Assembly: GCA_013298625.1 (NCBI GenBank)
Contig: JAAFIF010000086.1
Location: forward strand, 1-43,275
Source of the DNA: Myxococcales bacterium
GTDB taxonomy: Bacteria; Myxococcota_A; Polyangia; Polyangiales; Ga0077539
Reading direction: 5' to 3'
Length of the DNA stretch: 43,275 nucleotides
In this document: positions 16,173-26,050 of the stretch, one piece after another
Layout of the letters: every line of letters begins with the position of its first letter
Numbering within the stretch: position 1 is the first letter of the stretch
Translations under genes and position numbers: made by a program
The notes under the pieces: model-generated
Database searches by the model: none
What the model was told of the DNA's origin: nothing
Seen by the model: only the letters and a program-made list of their open reading frames with translations

Positions 16173-16967
16173 GTGATCTCCGTCGGCGTCGACATCGCGA
16201 AGGATCCCCGGAACACGGCGCTCTGCGAGCTTCGCTGGACTGAGTCGGAGGCCATCGTCGAGCGAGTCGAACTCGGCGTCACGGATGATCGCATCATCGA
16301 GCGAACGAACGCCTCGCTCGTCACCGCCCTCGATGCCCCCTTCGGTTGGCCCACAGCGATGGTGCAAGCCGTGTCGCGATGGGTGCCCGGTGGCGAGTGG
16401 TCCCGCCCGAGTGACACTGCGTTTCGATTGCGGGCCACAGACGAGGTCACCCGGCAGGTCGTGAGGGACACGCTCTCGCGTCGCACGTCGGGGGCTCGCG
16501 AGCCCATCAATCCGCTCTCTGTTTCGTCGGACAAGATCGCCATGGCTGCGTGGCGCGTGTGCGGCATCCTCGGAGCGCTCGGCTCGAACTGCACAGTCGT
16601 CACAGCGGCGCTCGGCGCGGAGTTGACGGGCCAGCGGCATGTGATCGAGGCCTACCCAGCAGCAGCTCTCGCGCTGTGGACGATCGAGCGCACGGACTAC
16701 AAGAACACCAACGCCGCCGGAGCCAGACGACGAGAGGCGATGCTCGCCGCCATCCTCCTTCAGATGAAACGTCGTGTGCGCTGGAGCGGGGCGGACGAAG
16801 CAACGTGCACAGCGACCGACCACGCCCTCGACGCGTTCGTCTGCGCGCTCGTCGCGCGCGCCGCGGCGCTCGGAAAAGTGCATCCAGTGCCCGCAGAGCA
16901 CCACGGGGCCGCTCGCACCGAGGGCTGGATCGCGCTACCGCTGCCCGACGCGCTCGCGTCGCTGTAA
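16173..16967 (+). CDS. DUF429 family protein (RNase H-like predicted nuclease)
   Basis: 264 aa from a GTG at 16173. The N-terminus MISVGVDIAKDPRNTALCEL, the DAPFGWP motif, FRLRATDEVTRQV, IEAYPAAALALW, DHALDAFVCALVARAAALG and the C-terminal EGWIALPLP are all characteristic of DUF429. That family has an RNase H-like fold and conserved acidic residues consistent with nuclease activity, although no reaction is well established. The 271 bp before it (15902-16172) hold no gene I can support. It sits between the peptidoglycan cassette and the restriction-like genes and may belong to either. Confidence 0.75.
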   Translation: MISVGVDIAKDPRNTALCELRWTESEAIVERVELGVTDDRIIERTNASLVTALDAPFGWPTAMVQAVSRWVPGGEWSRPSDTAFRLRATDEVTRQVVRDTLSRRTSGAREPINPLSVSSDKIAMAAWRVCGILGALGSNCTVVTAALGAELTGQRHVIEAYPAAALALWTIERTDYKNTNAAGARRREAMLAAILLQMKRRVRWSGADEATCTATDHALDAFVCALVARAAALGKVHPVPAEHHGAARTEGWIALPLPDALASL

Positions 16968-17029
16968 CGGAGCCAGCAGATGGCCAACGACGCTCGCTTC
17001 CGGATCGAGCACGCGATCGCCTGGGCGGG

Positions 17030-17089
17030 GAGTACGAGGTGCAGGTGCGCGCGGCGGTCGAGCTGATCGACGTCCTCGCGAAGCAGGCA
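17030..17089 (+). pseudogene. Relic of a third amidase gene copy
   Basis: The frame reads EYEVQVRAAVELIDVLAKQ, matching YEVQVRAAVELIEVLARE of the amidase at 15272-15901 (residues 126-143) with only a few base changes. The match starts and stops abruptly, with no amidase sequence on either side. It lies in the convergent gap between the DUF429 gene and the minus-strand gene ending at 17152. Confidence 0.7.
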
Positions 17090-17151
17090 CCGCGTCGACG
17101 AGCACTCTGTCGTGCGTGCCGTGTCGAAGCCCGACGTCGTCGCCTGTCCGC

Positions 17152-18132
17152 TCAGCGCCAGACCGACGACAACTCGAGCACGACACGCCCTTCGATCATC
17201 GCGTACGGCAGAACACCGATCGAGACGCATTCATCGCGCATCGCAGCGTTGAGCTCGCTCAGCGGTGACGCTCCGTCGGCGAGCACCAGCGGGTGATGGT
17301 CTTGCACGAGCAGCCACATCGAGACGCGCGAGGCAGCGCGGACGGCGTCCATCGCTTTGCCGCCGCCGACGATGGGGCGACCGACGAAGTTGTTGCAACG
17401 GATCGCGTGGACGAGGCGTGTGTACCAGAAGGACTCGGGGAGGATTCCGAGGCCGTTGTTTCCTCGATCTTTGAGCTCGAACAGGTGGATCGACGAGCCA
17501 TCGGTCGACGGAGCCCAGAGGTCGATCTGACTCTTTCCGCTCGGGCTCCAGCGCGTCGCGCGGCGCACTTCGCCGTCGAACACTCCAACCGGAAGCTGCC
17601 GCCGAAATGCCTCGATCGCGTCGATCGCCGCGAACTGCGTCGGCAAATCCATCTGCCGCGTGAACGCCACCTCGATCGCGTGCTCGCCACCGCGCTCGGG
17701 CCGCGCCGCGTCGTCACGATCGGCTTCGCCCTCGTTGAGTACAGGGCGCTCAGGCCAACGCGCGACGAGCGACGGCGACAACGTGAAACGCGCAGGGACC
17801 AACCGCGACAACTCGTGCAGCACGAACGCAGCGCGGTGGCCGTGCGCCGTCTCGGGCAGCGCCGCGTCGAGTTCGACACGCGCCCTCACCGCCTCGGCGC
17901 CGAACAGCGCGAAGTGCTCGAACCACCACGCCAGACACAGCGCGAAGAACGGAACCGCCGCACGATCCTCCTGCAAGTTGCGGTCGAACTCGTTGACCGA
18001 CACGCGAGCAACGACGGTGGGCACCGGCGATCGCTCGATGCTCCATGCAGCGCACGAGGGGACGGCGATCGCGCGCCCCATGCGCGACCGTAGCGATTTC
18101 AGCGTGGACTCGAACAGCCTGGCGTCGGACAT
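17152..18132 (-). CDS. Putative PD-(D/E)XK nuclease-like protein of the defence island
   Basis: 326 aa from the ATG at 18132, behind a good ribosome site (gagaggggcttacg). The long upstream extension of the frame has no RBS and no domain character. In the second half, GKSQIDLWAP (Asp about 202) followed by SIHLFELKDRGN (Glu-x-Lys about 217-219) fits the D...ExK core of PD-(D/E)XK nucleases. The next helix, ESFWYTRLVHAIRC, is in the usual place. The N-terminal half is helical (FFALCLAWWFEHFALFG). I do not know the family. It is divergent from the McrB-like gene with a 205-bp gap (18133-18337) that must hold both promoters. Confidence 0.6.
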   Translation of the reverse strand: MSDARLFESTLKSLRSRMGRAIAVPSCAAWSIERSPVPTVVARVSVNEFDRNLQEDRAAVPFFALCLAWWFEHFALFGAEAVRARVELDAALPETAHGHRAAFVLHELSRLVPARFTLSPSLVARWPERPVLNEGEADRDDAARPERGGEHAIEVAFTRQMDLPTQFAAIDAIEAFRRQLPVGVFDGEVRRATRWSPSGKSQIDLWAPSTDGSSIHLFELKDRGNNGLGILPESFWYTRLVHAIRCNNFVGRPIVGGGKAMDAVRAASRVSMWLLVQDHHPLVLADGASPLSELNAAMRDECVSIGVLPYAMIEGRVVLELSSVWR

Positions 18133-18337
18133 CGTAAGCCCCTCTCGATTCGAGAGCGTTTTGACAGGGCCTGCAGCCGAGGGCAACAGCCGGTCACAAA
18201 GCGCCCCATGTCCGCTCACCAAGAGCGTCGAGGCTCGCGGCTGGCGTCGCAGTCTCGATGCGAGAGCTTGCGCAGGGTTTGTGTCACGCTCACCACGACG
18301 CTCGACGTACACTCGCCGCTGGAGGGCCGAGCTGGAT

Positions 18338-20791
18338 ATGAGTCCGCGAGAGTTTTCGAGAGAGCACGTCGAGAGTGCCATGGCGCAGATCGACGTCGAT
18401 GGAGTCCCTGCGGGCAGAGGCTCCGTCGCCTACGACCTCGTGCACGACGGCAAGCGATACCCGCCCAAGTACGTGATCTCGCTGGCGACGAAGATCGCGA
18501 CTGGGACCGAGCTGAAGCCTGAGTCGTTCGAGTTTACCCCCTCGGATCGCAGCTGGTTCGAGTCGAACGGCTTTCGCGTGGAGAAGAAGGAGAGCGCAGC
18601 GGCGAACGTGACCGCCACCTCGTCTGCGTGGACCGAGTTCAAGCGGGCGTTCGCTGCGTTTCGTGCCTCTCCATCCGAGCGCTTCTACGTGTCGCTCCGT
18701 CGTCACCGCGCCGCGCAGATCCGCGAACTGCTGGCGAATCCAGCGTCGATCGACCTCGCGACGTTCGACGCCGACGTATGGGCGATCCACACCCGCACAC
18801 TGCTCGATGGCCGCGAGACGGACATCCTCGCGCACGACAACAAGGCGATCGACGAGCGCACAGCGCGCGAGCTCACCAGCGCGCTTGCGAACGGTCGTCT
18901 CGAGCTTCACGGCAACTACACCTGGGGCTCAGCGACGCGCGTGTTTGGTACGACCACACCGGAGCGCGAAGAGCGCACGAAGCTCGTTCGCGAAGGCCTG
19001 CGCTGGCTCACCGACAGCACGCTCAGTCCCACAGAGAAGTACGCCAGCATCACTGCAGTAAAGGGCTTCGGACCGAACATCACGAGTGGTCTGCTCATGC
19101 ACTTCCACCCGACCGAGTTTTGCCTGTGGAATACGGTCTCGCGGACTGCCCTCGCTCCGCTCGGACTACCGACAGGAACGATCACTGAGTTTCTCGACAG
19201 CATACGGACCGTTCGCGCCGAGCTCGACGCAGAGGACTTCATCGAGCTCGATCGCTTCTTGTTCGCGTCACAGAACCTGCTGCTGACCGCCACGTCGGGC
19301 GGCGACGCTCCGCTCGCCACGAGGGCACGGATGATCCTGAAGGTCTCCCCCGGCGAGAAGGGTTCGGCGTGGAAGGACTGCATCGACGGTCAGTACATCT
19401 GCGTTGGATGGGACGAGGTCGGCGACCTGAGGACGTACGAGACGGTCTCCGACCTGCGCACGGCGTTGGTCGAAAAGATGCCCACCATCGGCAACGGCAA
19501 CAACGGCGCGATCAGCCAGCTCGCGAACTCGCTCTGGAAGCTCCGCAGCGCGCAGCCCGGCGACGTCATCGTCGCAAACCGCGGAAAGCTGCGAATCCTG
19601 GGCATCGGCACGGTCGTCGAACCAAGCTACGAGTTCGACCCGAACCGATCGTTCTTCGCGCATACCGTACACGTCCGTTGGGACACGAAGCGTGCAGGCG
19701 CCATCGAGAAGCGAGGTCACTGGGCAAGGACGATCATGGAGCTCGACGAGGACGAGCTCGCGAAGATCGAGCGTGAGCTTGCGGCCCAACCCACCGCAGG
19801 CGACGAAGAAACGCACTCTGAGCCAGTGCGCTCCACGCCGGATCCGTATCGACCAAGGACGTTGCCCGAAATCGCAGCAGAATTGCAGCGTGTCGGTCTT
19901 CGCATCGACCCTCGCACGCTGCGTCGCTACCACATCGCGCTCGGCGTGCGCGGCTTTGTCATCCTCGCGGGCATCAGCGGAACGGGAAAGACCTGGCTCA
20001 CCAAGGCGTACGCCGACGCGATCGGCGCCGCGTATCGACTGGTTCCCGTCGCGCCCAACTGGATGGCGAACGAAGACCTGCTCGGCTTCTTCAACCCTCT
20101 CGTCCCAGGCAACGACGGGTATCAAGACACCGCTGCGAGCCGGTTCATTCGAGAAGCAGCGAACGAGTTCGCTGCAGCCGAAGCGGCGCAGCGCACGGCG
20201 CGACCGTTTCATCTCGTCCTGGACGAGATGAACCTTGCGCGCGTCGAGCACTACTTCGCGAAGTTTCTCTCGGCCATCGAAGTTCGCGAGCGGGGCGACG
20301 AAGCGGTGATCGAGCTCCACAAGAGCGACCACGTCGCCCTCACGCCCAACCTCGTCGTCATCGGAACGGTCAACGTCGACGAGACCACGCACGGCTTCTC
20401 CGACAAAGTGTACGACCGTGCGCAGCTGCTCGAGCTTCCCGCGCCGCGCGACCTGCTCGAACAGCACTTGCGCGGGACCGTCGCCGCCGAAAGCGCGCTC
20501 GCAGTCTGGGACGCGGTGCAGTCGGTCGCGCCGTTTGGCTTTCGCGTGGTCGACGACCTCGTCGAGTACGTGCGCGTGAACGTCGAGGATCACGGCGTCG
20601 CGTGGGAAGAGGCGTTCGACGAACAGATCGTTCAGAAGGTGCTTCCGAAGCTTCGAGGCTCGGACCCGCGCGTCGGCGCCGCGCTCGAAGCGTTGATCGC
20701 CCTCAGCAACGAGCGCTTCTTGCTCACGCACCAGCGGGCCACGCGGATGCTCGAAGGGTTTCGACAGCATGGATTCGCGTCGTTCTGGTGA
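18338..20791 (+). CDS. McrB-type AAA+ ATPase with head and EVE domains (type IV restriction-like)
   Basis: 817 aa from the ATG at 18338. Domains in order: residues 1-70 (VAYDLVHDGKRYPPKYVISLA) look like the N-terminal head domain of ScoMcrA-like enzymes. About 90-320 is a helical region with an HhH-like piece (ITAVKGFGPNITSGLLMHF). About 328-455 is an EVE domain (CVGWDEVGDLRTYETVSDL, WKLRSAQPGDVIVANRGK, ILGIGTVV), a fold that recognises modified bases. About 535-765 is the McrB AAA+ motor, with GISGTGKTWL (Walker A), LVLDEMNLARVEHYFAKFL (Walker B and following helix) and GTVNVDETTHGFSDKVYDRA (sensor region). It should translocate on or select modified DNA and drive the nuclease encoded next, whose start lies inside this gene (23-bp overlap). 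Confidence 0.88.
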   Translation: MSPREFSREHVESAMAQIDVDGVPAGRGSVAYDLVHDGKRYPPKYVISLATKIATGTELKPESFEFTPSDRSWFESNGFRVEKKESAAANVTATSSAWTEFKRAFAAFRASPSERFYVSLRRHRAAQIRELLANPASIDLATFDADVWAIHTRTLLDGRETDILAHDNKAIDERTARELTSALANGRLELHGNYTWGSATRVFGTTTPEREERTKLVREGLRWLTDSTLSPTEKYASITAVKGFGPNITSGLLMHFHPTEFCLWNTVSRTALAPLGLPTGTITEFLDSIRTVRAELDAEDFIELDRFLFASQNLLLTATSGGDAPLATRARMILKVSPGEKGSAWKDCIDGQYICVGWDEVGDLRTYETVSDLRTALVEKMPTIGNGNNGAISQLANSLWKLRSAQPGDVIVANRGKLRILGIGTVVEPSYEFDPNRSFFAHTVHVRWDTKRAGAIEKRGHWARTIMELDEDELAKIERELAAQPTAGDEETHSEPVRSTPDPYRPRTLPEIAAELQRVGLRIDPRTLRRYHIALGVRGFVILAGISGTGKTWLTKAYADAIGAAYRLVPVAPNWMANEDLLGFFNPLVPGNDGYQDTAASRFIREAANEFAAAEAAQRTARPFHLVLDEMNLARVEHYFAKFLSAIEVRERGDEAVIELHKSDHVALTPNLVVIGTVNVDETTHGFSDKVYDRAQLLELPAPRDLLEQHLRGTVAAESALAVWDAVQSVAPFGFRVVDDLVEYVRVNVEDHGVAWEEAFDEQIVQKVLPKLRGSDPRVGAALEALIALSNERFLLTHQRATRMLEGFRQHGFASFW

Positions 20792-22352
20792 GCTTCGCTT
20801 CTTCGACGTGCGCGACGAACGGCCGCTCGATGCGCCGGGCGAATGGGCCCCCGCATGGCTCGTCGTCGATCATCCGCCAACCGAGTGGGAACAGGTTCGC
20901 GTGACGGTCGACGGCTGTCCGCTCGACGTCGCCCTGCGCAGAGCTCGTTCGGGCGAGCGCTGGATCGCCGCCATGTGGCCTCGCTCAGGCGCAGGCAAGC
21001 ATCGCGTCTTGGTCGAGCGCGGTCCGCAGCGCACCGAAGTGTTGGTCTCGATTCAGCCGACGAAGATCGGCGAGGCCGCAGTCGAACGACTGTTCTTCGA
21101 GCTCGAGAGCGAGCTGCCCACCGAGGTCGCAGTCGCGCTGCAGCGTCTCGGCGCGCTCGCTGGCGTCACCCTTCATCCCCCCGATGATCGAACGCTCGCG
21201 GGAGAGCGTTCACGGCTTCGTCGCGCTGTGAACGGCACGGCGGCACGCCGCGGCGTCGCTGCGTTGGTCGCTGCAATCGAACGGCGCCCCCATCAGGCAC
21301 TCGCACGCGACCAGCGGTGGGTCAGCGCTGCTGCGGCGCGTCGGCCCAGCGTCGCAAGCCCCTATGCGCTCGCATCCCGCGCGCAGAACGTCGCGGCACG
21401 AGCCATCGTCGAAGTGATCGACCAGCGAACGACGGTCACGCTCGACACGATCGAGAATCGTCTCGTCGCGACGTTCTTCGGTGAAGTGCGCGCACGGGTC
21501 GCTCGATTCGCAGAAGCATGCGCAGCGCAGAGACAAAGCGACGCGTATCGCGAAGCGATGGAGTGGAGAAGGACGCTCGACCTCGCGCGACGAGGCGCTC
21601 CGTGGATGGACGAGGTTGGAGCGCTGCAGTCCGGCGTTCCGGCGCCGTCGATGGCGATGTTGCGGCGCGATGAGTATCGAGAGGCGTACGAAGGGTGGCT
21701 CGCGTTTCATCGAAGCCAGAGCGTTCGACTCCAGAGCGAGGCGATGCTCGAGCCCATCGAGAACCTTCCCGCGCTCTACCAGCTCTGGGCAACGCTGCGC
21801 CTGATGGTCGCGCTCGCGAAGCACGCGGTCGACGCCGGATTTCGTGTGGTCGATCAACGGCTCGTGCGCACCCTCCGCGGGACACACTTCGTTCAGGTGT
21901 TGCCCGACGGACAGCCAGCGTTGGTGCTTCGAGACGACGCGGATCGTTTGCTTCGTGTGATCCCCGAGTGCACGTACAGCAGTGGCAAACTTTCGAGCGT
22001 GTCGTACCCACAACGTCCTGATCTCGCGATCGAACTAAGCGACACGCAGCGCACCCGGGTGTGGATCTTCGACCCCAAGTACAAGTTGGTCAGCGAAGGG
22101 TCCGATCCGTCTGCGACGGGGCGACCTGTGAAGAGCGACGTCGACAAGATGCACGCGTACCGCGATGCCATCGTCGATCAGCAACACCGCCGCGTCGTGG
22201 AGTTCGCCGCGACACTCTACCCCGGCGCAACCGAGCACTTCGGCGCTGCCGTAGCGGCGATTCGAGCAGTCCCCGGCGAGAGCTGGGAGGAAGCGATCAT
22301 GCCCACGCTTGTCGAAGCGCTGTCGCGACGAAGCAGCGCTCCCACACCATGA
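20769..22352 (+). CDS. DUF2357/McrC-like PD-(D/E)XK nuclease
   Basis: 527 aa. The ATG overlaps the end of the McrB-like gene by 23 bp, so the two are translationally coupled. The N-terminal two thirds resemble DUF2357 proteins (helical, with ARAIVEVIDQ, PALYQLWATLRLMVALAKHA), which partner McrB-type ATPases. The C-terminal domain has RPDLAIELSD (Asp about 416) then RVWIFDPKYKL (Asp-x-Lys about 432-434), the D...DxK nuclease core, plus KMHAYRDAI, the typical helix after it. The likely role is DNA cleavage directed by the EVE-McrB protein against modified (for example phage) DNA. The gene ends 16 bp before the convergent stop of the helicase gene. Confidence 0.8.
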   Translation: MDSRRSGELRFFDVRDERPLDAPGEWAPAWLVVDHPPTEWEQVRVTVDGCPLDVALRRARSGERWIAAMWPRSGAGKHRVLVERGPQRTEVLVSIQPTKIGEAAVERLFFELESELPTEVAVALQRLGALAGVTLHPPDDRTLAGERSRLRRAVNGTAARRGVAALVAAIERRPHQALARDQRWVSAAAARRPSVASPYALASRAQNVAARAIVEVIDQRTTVTLDTIENRLVATFFGEVRARVARFAEACAAQRQSDAYREAMEWRRTLDLARRGAPWMDEVGALQSGVPAPSMAMLRRDEYREAYEGWLAFHRSQSVRLQSEAMLEPIENLPALYQLWATLRLMVALAKHAVDAGFRVVDQRLVRTLRGTHFVQVLPDGQPALVLRDDADRLLRVIPECTYSSGKLSSVSYPQRPDLAIELSDTQRTRVWIFDPKYKLVSEGSDPSATGRPVKSDVDKMHAYRDAIVDQQHRRVVEFAATLYPGATEHFGAAVAAIRAVPGESWEEAIMPTLVEALSRRSSAPTP

Positions 22353-22367
22353 ATTTGTGTGCGACTT

Positions 22368-25300
22368 TCAAGCAACCACAGACCTTCCCTCGTGCTCATC
22401 GAACCACTCCTCGACTGGAGCGATCTGCGTTGCCGAGTCGTGGCGCCAGTGCTGCAGCCCGCCGCCCTCGAAGCGGATCTCGAAGGTGCACGTTGACGTC
22501 GGAGGCCCGAGGACCGGCTTGTCCGGCAGCCAGCCTTCGGTCGCGTGCAAGCCAACGGTGAAGGTGTCGGTGCGCAGGAGAGAGCGACGCGTGTCTCGAA
22601 GCAGGTCTTCGAGAGGGTCCGTCGACCAGTACAAGTCGAACTGCTCTGGATCTTCACGCGGAACAGCGACCACCACGAAGTACGCCACGCGCTGCGCTCG
22701 CAGCCGCTCGGCCTTCTCGACCTCGCGCTGGGACCAATACACCGCGCCCGTGGCCGGACTCTTCAGGTGCTTCACCTCGATGTGCAGATCCCACTCACGG
22801 CGATCGCCTGCCGTCGGAGCGCCACCGCGGGTGATTTTGAAGTCCGTCTCGCCGCGTTGCTGCTCGCCTGCAACAGGCGACCGGTCGTGCGTGTAACAGC
22901 TCGCCCCATGGGACTGCACGATCCTCTCGAGCAACTGCCGCACGTACTCCTCTGCGCGAGCGCCTGCCGCCCAGTCGGGTTGCGTCCCTGAACCCGCGCC
23001 ATCGGCTGCCGCGGCAGACGGACGATCCGTCGTGTCGCCGCACACTGCGCACGACGTCGAGTCCGCGGGCATTCGTGTTCCGCATCGCGGGCACGGGCAG
23101 CTCTTGTCATCGACCGCTCCGCCACGCAGCGAAGCGCCGCAGTTTCCGCAGAAGGCTGCATCTGCGACCATCACCGACGAGCACACCGCGCAGGCGATGC
23201 GGCCGTCTGCACGGGCTCCGATGGAGTTGGGATCGCGGTCCAGTGTCCATCCGATGCGCCGGTCGACGTCGTCGGGCGACAGTCCGAGCGCAGCGCCAAG
23301 CGAAAGCAGAACGCGTTCTTCCTCGCGATGAAGCTGCTCGTCCGCGATCGCGACCCGACACAGCCAATCGAAGACGACGCTGCGCGCCGCCCACGACAGC
23401 GTCGCGAGCAGCGCCTGTACCGCAGCAGCAAGCGCAGCCTCGTCCGACGGCACCGCTTCGATGTCCCCGAACTCCCTGGAAATCGGCCGACCAAACTGTT
23501 GCTCAACCGCCTTCGAGGCCACGCTGTGTTCGGCTTCGATCCAGTGCCCATCGGCACGTGCAACTGCAGCGGCGAGCACGACGAAGGCCTCGGCGGCGCC
23601 AGGAGACGGCAACGACTCAGCCGCATCGGGCTCGGCCGCGGGCGTGCGCGCGCGGCGGTCCTCGAGCAGCTCGACGACGGTGGCATCGAGCGCCGCGACC
23701 GTTGCGAACACCGCAAGCGTCGGATGCGCGGCGAACGCAGCCTCGACCTCAACTCGTCGAGCGTTCTCAGCGAGCCCATCGCAGCGACGCAGCAGCGCCA
23801 ACAGAGGGTCGACTGAGAGCTTCGCGACGGCAGAGGTATGGTCGGCGAACGAACGCACTCCAACCTGAACGGGCGCACGACCACTGGCCTTTGCGTGCGC
23901 GACGATGCGATCCCACTGGGTCGGCCGAATCGCGCCCAACGCGTCGAGCGCCGAGCGTCGCTCGTACGCGTCCGCCCATCGCTGCTGAGAGATCGCAGCG
24001 CGAAGTAGGTCGAGCGCTTGGGCCACAACGGGCAGCACCGCATCGAACAGAGGCACCGCGATGCGTCCATCCGCAGCGTTGCCGCTCAACTCTTCGGCCG
24101 GAACGAGATCGTCGATGGCCCTTCCCGCATCGCGATGCCAGGCGTACGTCGCGGCGAGAGACGCTGTCCAAACGTCGATCTCGGCGGTCGCGCTCGGCGT
24201 TGGCGCTGCGCGCGCCACCGAGACGCCGCGGGGCGGAGAGCCCACTGCTTCGCGTGCGTCCGTCTCACCGTCGGAGTCGAGCACAGCATCGCTGCGAAAC
24301 TCCGCGGCGAAGCCGGCGCCGGCGAGCACCGCTCCGAGATGCTCGTATCCGTCCACGCAGTCGATCACGGAGAAGTGCGTCTTGCCTGGCACCGTCTTCG
24401 GCCCTCGTGAGCCACGCCCAATCATCTGGTGAAAGAGCGCCTTGCTCATCGTCGGTCGCGCGACGAGCACGCAGCGCACGTCGGGGATGTTCGTGCCCTC
24501 CGTCAGGATGCCGACGTTGACGAGCACGCACGGCCGGGTCTGCTCTCGAAACCACTTCAAGCGCTGCTGTCGCTCGTCGCGAGAGAGCCCGCTGTGGATC
24601 GACTTCGCGGCAGCAGTCTCTTGAAACCGCCGCGTGAGCTGCTCGGCGTGCTCGATGTCACACGCGAAGACGATGGTCTTGTCGAACTCGTTTCGTCGTC
24701 GCTGCCAGTGCTCGACGATCTCTTCGTCGCGACCTGCGGTTCCCGCGATCCGACGCAGTGTCTCTGCGGAGAAGTCGTCGGATCGCTCGAGTGCCTTCTG
24801 CTCCATCGCGGTGAGCGAGAACGACGCGGTGCTTCGCAGAACCTGCCGCACAAAGATCGGCTCGGCCAGAAAGCCCTCTTCCACCAGCGAGCGAAAGGAC
24901 TGCTCGTGCACGACGTCACCGAGCAGCGCGCGAAGCCTCTCGGTGCCGCCACGCTCTGTGCGAAACGGCGTCGCGGTGAGCGAGAGCAGATGCACGTCGT
25001 CGCCGATGAGCTGCTCGAGGTAGCGCCATGTTTGGTCGGCGACCGCATGGTGGCCCTCGTCGAACACGACGATTCCCAAGGGCAGCGACGAGGAGTCCAA
25101 CGCGCTTCTCGCCGGCCGCTGCTGCAACAACGTGGCGTTCGACGCGATCACGACGTCGCCACGAAGATCACGATCGTCGCCCTGGACACGGGAGATCGAG
25201 AACGAAGTTCCCTCGGGCCGTTGCGCTCCAAGCAAGCGCAGCTCCTGGTGCACTTGATCGATCAGCTCGAGTCGGTGCGCGATCCACAGCACGCGCTGCT

Positions 25301-25949
25301 TGCCGATGAAGTACTCCAACAAGAACTCGAGCGCAGTGCGGGTCTTTCCGCCGCCGGTCGGGAGGCAGAGGATTCCGCGCTGAGCAGAGGGCGGCGAATC
25401 GCGAGGTTCGCGAGCAACGAAGTGATCTCGCAGCCGACCGATCGCTTCGCGTTGAAACCGCTCCAGGCCGCTGACATCGGACGGCGACCGACCGACGATC
25501 CGCTCGAACACCGGAAGGCCTTCGTCGTTCGTGCGATCGATGCTCTCCGACTCGACGATGGGAACCGCGCTGCCAAGCGGGAGCGCAGCGCGAACAACGA
25601 ACCGCGTCGAGATCGGGTCCGTCGGTGTGTCGCCCTCGGCGCGCGGCAACCAGCCGTCTACGAAGATCGCGCGCACTGCTTGTTGCAGCGCGGGCTTCGC
25701 AGCGCCCCACAGGTTGGTCAACTCGACGACGCGGTCACCAAGGGGCATGCGGAGAGACGCGAGCACATCGATCAGGTCCGTCCGTCGAAGCGCGTCGAGC
25801 AGACGATCGAAGGCATCCGAGTACTGCGCCACGAGCCGCGCGATCTGCTCTTCGCGCGTCAAATAGCTCGGAATCCACGATTTCGCAGAGAGCCGCGAGA
25901 ACCCCGTGAGCGGCAGTCTCGAAACGAGCTCTCGAACGCTGTCTGTCAT
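22368..25949 (-). CDS. SF2 helicase fused to TerB, zinc ribbons and a DUF3883-like nuclease domain
   Basis: 1193 aa from the ATG at 25949, behind ggagggacggcg; the frame is open upstream but without an RBS. N-terminal domain 1-170 unknown (YLTREEQIARLVAQYSD). SF2 helicase about 180-560: CLPTGGGKTRTALEFL (Walker A, about 195), VVFDEGHH (about 295), SLTATPFR, and FHQMIGRGSRG (motif VI, about 505). A TerB-like helical domain lies near 785-895 (VVLAAAVARADGHWIEAE, RVAIADEQLHREEERVL). Two zinc ribbons at about 918-975 (CAVCSS...CGNCG; CPRCG...CAVCG). The C-terminal domain has WDLHIEVKHLK and YWSQREVEKAERL, the ExK and following helix seen in DUF3883/NO VEIN-type nuclease domains. Probably a DNA-processing defence enzyme, coupled with the glycosylase-like gene upstream. 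Confidence 0.82.
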   Translation of the reverse strand: MTDSVRELVSRLPLTGFSRLSAKSWIPSYLTREEQIARLVAQYSDAFDRLLDALRRTDLIDVLASLRMPLGDRVVELTNLWGAAKPALQQAVRAIFVDGWLPRAEGDTPTDPISTRFVVRAALPLGSAVPIVESESIDRTNDEGLPVFERIVGRSPSDVSGLERFQREAIGRLRDHFVAREPRDSPPSAQRGILCLPTGGGKTRTALEFLLEYFIGKQRVLWIAHRLELIDQVHQELRLLGAQRPEGTSFSISRVQGDDRDLRGDVVIASNATLLQQRPARSALDSSSLPLGIVVFDEGHHAVADQTWRYLEQLIGDDVHLLSLTATPFRTERGGTERLRALLGDVVHEQSFRSLVEEGFLAEPIFVRQVLRSTASFSLTAMEQKALERSDDFSAETLRRIAGTAGRDEEIVEHWQRRRNEFDKTIVFACDIEHAEQLTRRFQETAAAKSIHSGLSRDERQQRLKWFREQTRPCVLVNVGILTEGTNIPDVRCVLVARPTMSKALFHQMIGRGSRGPKTVPGKTHFSVIDCVDGYEHLGAVLAGAGFAAEFRSDAVLDSDGETDAREAVGSPPRGVSVARAAPTPSATAEIDVWTASLAATYAWHRDAGRAIDDLVPAEELSGNAADGRIAVPLFDAVLPVVAQALDLLRAAISQQRWADAYERRSALDALGAIRPTQWDRIVAHAKASGRAPVQVGVRSFADHTSAVAKLSVDPLLALLRRCDGLAENARRVEVEAAFAAHPTLAVFATVAALDATVVELLEDRRARTPAAEPDAAESLPSPGAAEAFVVLAAAVARADGHWIEAEHSVASKAVEQQFGRPISREFGDIEAVPSDEAALAAAVQALLATLSWAARSVVFDWLCRVAIADEQLHREEERVLLSLGAALGLSPDDVDRRIGWTLDRDPNSIGARADGRIACAVCSSVMVADAAFCGNCGASLRGGAVDDKSCPCPRCGTRMPADSTSCAVCGDTTDRPSAAAADGAGSGTQPDWAAGARAEEYVRQLLERIVQSHGASCYTHDRSPVAGEQQRGETDFKITRGGAPTAGDRREWDLHIEVKHLKSPATGAVYWSQREVEKAERLRAQRVAYFVVVAVPREDPEQFDLYWSTDPLEDLLRDTRRSLLRTDTFTVGLHATEGWLPDKPVLGPPTSTCTFEIRFEGGGLQHWRHDSATQIAPVEEWFDEHEGRSVVA

Positions 25950-26050
25950 CGCCGTCCCTCCAGGTTGGGTCGCGAGTGTACCTGCCGGCTGGTTGCGAAG
26001 CAGAACGACACCCGCGCGATCGCACTCGCTGCGCAGCGTCGAGCCCGCGC

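Noticed and set aside
19268..20770. 500-codon open frame on the minus strand inside the McrB-like gene
   Set aside because: A GC-rich shadow frame: low-complexity Arg/Glu/Asp/Val content, no RBS or domain, while the plus strand has full AAA+ motifs.
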